Source: Hymenobacter metallicola (GTDB lineage: Bacteria > Bacteroidota > Bacteroidia > Cytophagales > Hymenobacteraceae). Taken from it: 64,000 nucleotides of DNA. Location: positions 1 through 64,000 of the forward strand of contig NZ_SRMB01000004.1 of the NCBI RefSeq assembly GCF_004745645.1, in the 5' to 3' direction. This document shows, one piece after another, positions 61,530-64,000 of the stretch; the first letter of the stretch is position 1; every line of letters begins with the position of its first letter. The translations under genes were made by a program, and so were the position numbers. The notes below the pieces were generated by a model. The model saw only the letters and a program-made list of their open reading frames with translations. It was not told the DNA's origin and ran no database searches.

Positions 61530-62939
61530 CTAGAAGATTTTGCCAGGATTCAGGATGCCGTGCGGGTCAAATACTCTTTTAATCCCACGCATTAGCTCCA
61601 GGTTGGTTTCCTGCAGGGCAATACCGATATAGCCCTTTTGCACCAGGCCGATGCCGTGCTCCCCACTGATGGTGCCACCAAGCTTGACGCATAGCTCGAA
61701 GATTTCGGTAATGGGCTGGCGCAGGCCCACGTTCCACTGTTCGTCGCTTAGCTCGCCCCGGATGATGTTTACGTGGAGGTTGCCGTCGCCGGCGTGGCCG
61801 TAGCACACGCTCTTGAAACCGTAGCGCCGCCCAATTTCCTTAACGCCCTTGAGCAAGGTCGGCAGCTCGGCGCGCGGCACGACGGTATCCTCTTCCTTGT
61901 ACACGGAGTTGTAGCGCACGGAGTTGCCAATGTTCCGCCGGATTTTCCACAGCTCGTCTTTCTGGGTGGCATTATCGGCCAGCAGGATTTCGCCCACGTC
62001 GTAGCGCTCCAGCACGCCGTACACCTGTTCCGCCTCTTTGTAGAGCTGGTCCATATCCTGCCCGTCCAGTTCGATAAGCAAATGAGCGCTGATGTCCTCG
62101 GGTAGGGTAAGCGGAATTTTCAGGTAGTCGGACGACCAGGCTATGGCTTCGCGCTCCATAAACTCCATGCCCGAGGGAATGACCCCAGCCCGGAACACCG
62201 CCGATACAGCCTCGGCGGCCTGCTCTTCCTGCCGGAAAGGCACCAACATCAGAATATTGTGCTGGGGATATGGCAAAAGCCGAAACACTACCTTGGTAAT
62301 GATGCCCAACGTACCCTCCGAGCCCACCATGAGTTGGGTAAGATTATAGCCCGTGGAGTTCTTCAGCGTGTTGGCCGCCGTCCAGATGATTTCGCCAGTG
62401 GGCAGCACCACTTCCAAATTCAGGACGTAGTCGCGGGTGGTGCCATATTTCACGGCTTTGGGCCCGCCGCTGCTGTGGGCCAGGTTGCCGCCCAGGGTGC
62501 AGCTGCCTTTGCTGGCCGGGTCGGGCGGGTAAAACAGCCCAACCTCTTTTACCGCGTTCTGAAACGTCTCATTCACTACCCCCGGCTCCACGGTAGCCTG
62601 CAGGTTGCGCTCATCTATCTGAATAATACGATTGAGCCGATCCGTGAGAATAACTACTCCATTGTGAATCGGCAGCGCCCCGCCGCTCAGCCCGGTCCCG
62701 GCGCCCCGGGCCGTAACGGGCACATGGTGCTCGTGGCAGAGGCGAACAATTTTGCTAATCTCTTCGGCGTTGCCTGGCCGGAGTACCACGTCCGGAGCAA
62801 AATGCAAATCCTCGGTATGGTCACGCCCATAATCGGCGTAGACATCGGCTTCCACGCGCTGGGGAGTAAGCACATAAGCTTCCCCAATAATCTGTTCGAA
62901 GGCGGCTACCAGTTCAGGAGTCAGCGGTTGGAAATTCAT
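61530..62939 (-). CDS. GlcD-type FAD-linked oxidase
   Basis: A 469-residue flavoprotein of the GlcD/D-lactate dehydrogenase group. The PCMH-type FAD domain carries VTARGAGTGLSGGALP, GSCTLGGNLAHSSGGPKAVKYGTTRDYVLNLEVV and VGSEGTLGIITKVV; the C-terminal cap carries CYGHAGDGNLHVNII and SGEHGIG, the family finish. It would oxidise a 2-hydroxy acid (glycolate or D-lactate). No GlcE/GlcF subunits are adjacent. Substrate is inferred from the family only. Confidence 0.93.
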   Translation of the reverse strand: MNFQPLTPELVAAFEQIIGEAYVLTPQRVEADVYADYGRDHTEDLHFAPDVVLRPGNAEEISKIVRLCHEHHVPVTARGAGTGLSGGALPIHNGVVILTDRLNRIIQIDERNLQATVEPGVVNETFQNAVKEVGLFYPPDPASKGSCTLGGNLAHSSGGPKAVKYGTTRDYVLNLEVVLPTGEIIWTAANTLKNSTGYNLTQLMVGSEGTLGIITKVVFRLLPYPQHNILMLVPFRQEEQAAEAVSAVFRAGVIPSGMEFMEREAIAWSSDYLKIPLTLPEDISAHLLIELDGQDMDQLYKEAEQVYGVLERYDVGEILLADNATQKDELWKIRRNIGNSVRYNSVYKEEDTVVPRAELPTLLKGVKEIGRRYGFKSVCYGHAGDGNLHVNIIRGELSDEQWNVGLRQPITEIFELCVKLGGTISGEHGIGLVQKGYIGIALQETNLELMRGIKRVFDPHGILNPGKIF

Positions 62940-62968
62940 ATATAGAAGGCAAGAATGAACGATTCACG

Positions 62969-62976
62969 TATCTTTG
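62969..62976 (+). promoter_or_regulatory. Candidate -7 promoter box (TATCTTTG)
   Basis: An exact TAnnTTTG between the oxidase start and the NlpC/P60 lipoprotein. It lies inside the longest reading of that gene, so it argues for a start at 62982 or later. Confidence 0.45.
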
Positions 62977-62981
62977 TCCCG

Positions 62982-63653
62982 ATGCGGGAACACCTTACGA
63001 AGGTACAGTATTCGCTCCAACAGCTTCGTTGGATGCCACTTGTACTACTTAGTGTCTTAGTGTTGTTGGCTAGTTGCGGGGGCTCCCGCAAGCTCAACCA
63101 GCGTAACGGCCGTTATTACTCGGCGCGTGAAATGGCCCGCATGAAAGCCGAGGAGCGCCGCCGGCGCGGAGCCCGACCAGTGGCGAAAGCCAAATCTAAA
63201 ATTTCTTCCCCGGCTGGCAAGTCCAAGACGGTTGTGAAACGCTCGACTAGCTCAGCCAATATTTCGAAGGACTTAGCGACAGTTATTGAAGCGGCCCGGT
63301 CCTACGAAGGCACTCCCTACAAATACGGCGGCACCACCCGCCTGGGCATGGACTGCTCGGGTCTGTTGTGTGCGGCCTTCGCCGCCATTGAGGTACAGAT
63401 CCCACGTTCCTCCAACGAGCAGGCTCTATGGGGCACGCCAGTGAAACCCCAAGATCTACAGGCGGGCGATTTGGTATTTTTCGGAGGTTCACCTGGCAGC
63501 AACACGATTACTCACGTGGGACTTGTGACGGAAGCCAGCCCGGAGAGCGTACAGTTCATCCACTCCTCCAGCTCTTTAGGTGTAATTGAGAACAGCCTGG
63601 AGAGTGACTATTATCTTAGTCGGTTTATCAAAGCAGTTAGACCAAGATTGTGA
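62982..63653 (+). CDS. NlpC/P60 family lipoprotein (cell-wall hydrolase)
   Basis: A 223-residue lipoprotein from the chosen ATG (MREHLTKVQY), with lipobox VLLASC. ATGs at 62955 and 63033 are alternatives. A basic linker follows, then a C-terminal NlpC/P60 domain (about 110-223) with catalytic Cys in LGMDCSGLL, His in THVGLVT and a third residue near FIHSSSSLGV. It likely cleaves peptidoglycan peptides (DL-endopeptidase). It is divergent from the oxidase gene. Confidence 0.88.
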   Translation: MREHLTKVQYSLQQLRWMPLVLLSVLVLLASCGGSRKLNQRNGRYYSAREMARMKAEERRRRGARPVAKAKSKISSPAGKSKTVVKRSTSSANISKDLATVIEAARSYEGTPYKYGGTTRLGMDCSGLLCAAFAAIEVQIPRSSNEQALWGTPVKPQDLQAGDLVFFGGSPGSNTITHVGLVTEASPESVQFIHSSSSLGVIENSLESDYYLSRFIKAVRPRL

Positions 63654-63663
63654 ATTTCCCCCT

Positions 63664-63671
63664 TACCTTTG
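63664..63671 (+). promoter_or_regulatory. Candidate -7 promoter box (TACCTTTG) after the NlpC gene
   Basis: An exact TAnnTTTG eleven bases after the lipoprotein stop and 132 bases before the receptor start. Confidence 0.35.
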
Positions 63672-63746
63672 TGGTGTTGAAGTTGCTGAGTGGCTGGCGG
63701 AGACCAAAGACAATGATTTGGTAACGAACCCGGTAGAAATCGTCCT

Positions 63747-63754
63747 TACTTTTG
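63747..63754 (+). promoter_or_regulatory. Candidate -7 promoter box (TACTTTTG) for the receptor
   Basis: An exact TAnnTTTG 49 bases ahead of the receptor ATG. A TTTG lies 26 bases further upstream, longer than the usual spacing. Confidence 0.5.
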
Positions 63755-63803
63755 CGTCCCCTTACAATTTAAGCTTCCTCTTTTTTCACCTACTTACCCA
63801 TTT

Positions 63804-64000
63804 ATGAAACATTCACGTTTACGCCTCTTACTCTTGTTGGTGTTGACGCTGTTGTCAGCCCCAGGGGCGTGGAGTCAGGTAACTACTTCAGCAATGAACG
63901 GTATTATTACCGACAAGTCTGGAGCTGGTTTGCCTGGTGCAACGGTAATTGCCGTACACACGCCTACGAACACCCAATACGTATCGCCCACCAACTCCGA
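63804..64000 (+). CDS. Oar-like TonB-dependent receptor (N-terminal fragment)
   Basis: The first 65 residues of an outer membrane protein cut by the window edge. Signal peptide HSRLRLLLLLVLTLLSAPGAWS, then VTTSAMNGIITDKSGAGLPGATVIAVH, the start of a carboxypeptidase-regulatory-like (CarboxypepD_reg) domain as in Oar-type receptors of Bacteroidota. The plug and barrel lie beyond the window. Confidence 0.82.
   Translation, partial: MKHSRLRLLLLLVLTLLSAPGAWSQVTTSAMNGIITDKSGAGLPGATVIAVHTPTNTQYVSPTNS

Noticed and set aside
63672..63746. Possible tRNA gene
   Set aside because: The D-arm-like part is suggestive, but the acceptor stem, anticodon loop and T loop do not fit, so no tRNA feature is reported.
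1..64000. CRISPR array, insertion sequence, phage or restriction-modification system
   Set aside because: No regularly spaced repeats, transposase, integrase or restriction genes were seen on either strand.

Overview
The window is chromosomal DNA of a GC-rich member of the Bacteroidota, most likely a Hymenobacter or close relative. The evidence is a GH97 lipoprotein, an Oar/TonB-receptor start at the right edge, -7 promoter boxes of the Bacteroidota type TAnnTTTG in front of many genes, no recognisable Shine-Dalgarno sequences, and several GTG starts. No rRNA, convincing tRNA, CRISPR array, insertion sequence or phage gene was found. Genus assignment is inference.

Left part (1-23.2 kb): housekeeping and metabolism. 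In order: a small membrane protein; an inverting-type GH97 glycosidase; a secreted class II cyclic-nucleotide phosphodiesterase with an ABM-like small protein; a GNAT; a glycerol operon glpD-glpK-glpF; two orphan proteins, one with a primase-like motif pattern; a ChaN-like protein; a NatA/NatB-type ABC exporter; an ECF sigma factor overlapping a membrane protein; grpE-dnaJ; obgE with a small membrane protein; adk; hpt; and a K+-dependent-type membrane pyrophosphatase. Three related long hairpins (REP-like) and one AT-rich long inverted repeat lie between these genes.

Middle and right part (23.4-60.7 kb): a large surface-glycan locus. It holds about fifteen glycosyltransferases and lipid-linked sugar transferases, two GT-C-like multipass proteins, a possible polymerase-like membrane protein, two near-identical PglK-like ABC flippases, a GT8, a DUF1919 protein, and sugar-nucleotide enzymes. 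The latter form three amino-deoxysugar modules: WecE/WecD-like (4-amino-6-deoxygalactose type), VioA/VioB-like (4-amino-6-deoxyglucose type) and FdtA/FdtB plus a GNAT (3-amino type). Two CDP-paratose-epimerase-like SDRs, UDP-glucose dehydrogenase, UDP-glucuronate decarboxylase (UDP-xylose) and an AsnB-type amidotransferase complete the set. Most genes from 56.3 kb down to 35.6 kb are on the minus strand with small gaps or overlaps, suggesting one very long transcription unit with internal promoters. RmlA/RmlB, which would make the common dTDP-4-keto-6-deoxyglucose precursor, are not in the window, nor are Wza/Wzc or a Wzx flippase. Export is therefore probably ABC-flippase based.

Right end (60.8-64 kb): an acyl-CoA-binding protein with an unusual insertion and tail, a GlcD-type FAD oxidase, an NlpC/P60 lipoprotein, and the first 197 bp of an Oar-like TonB-dependent receptor.
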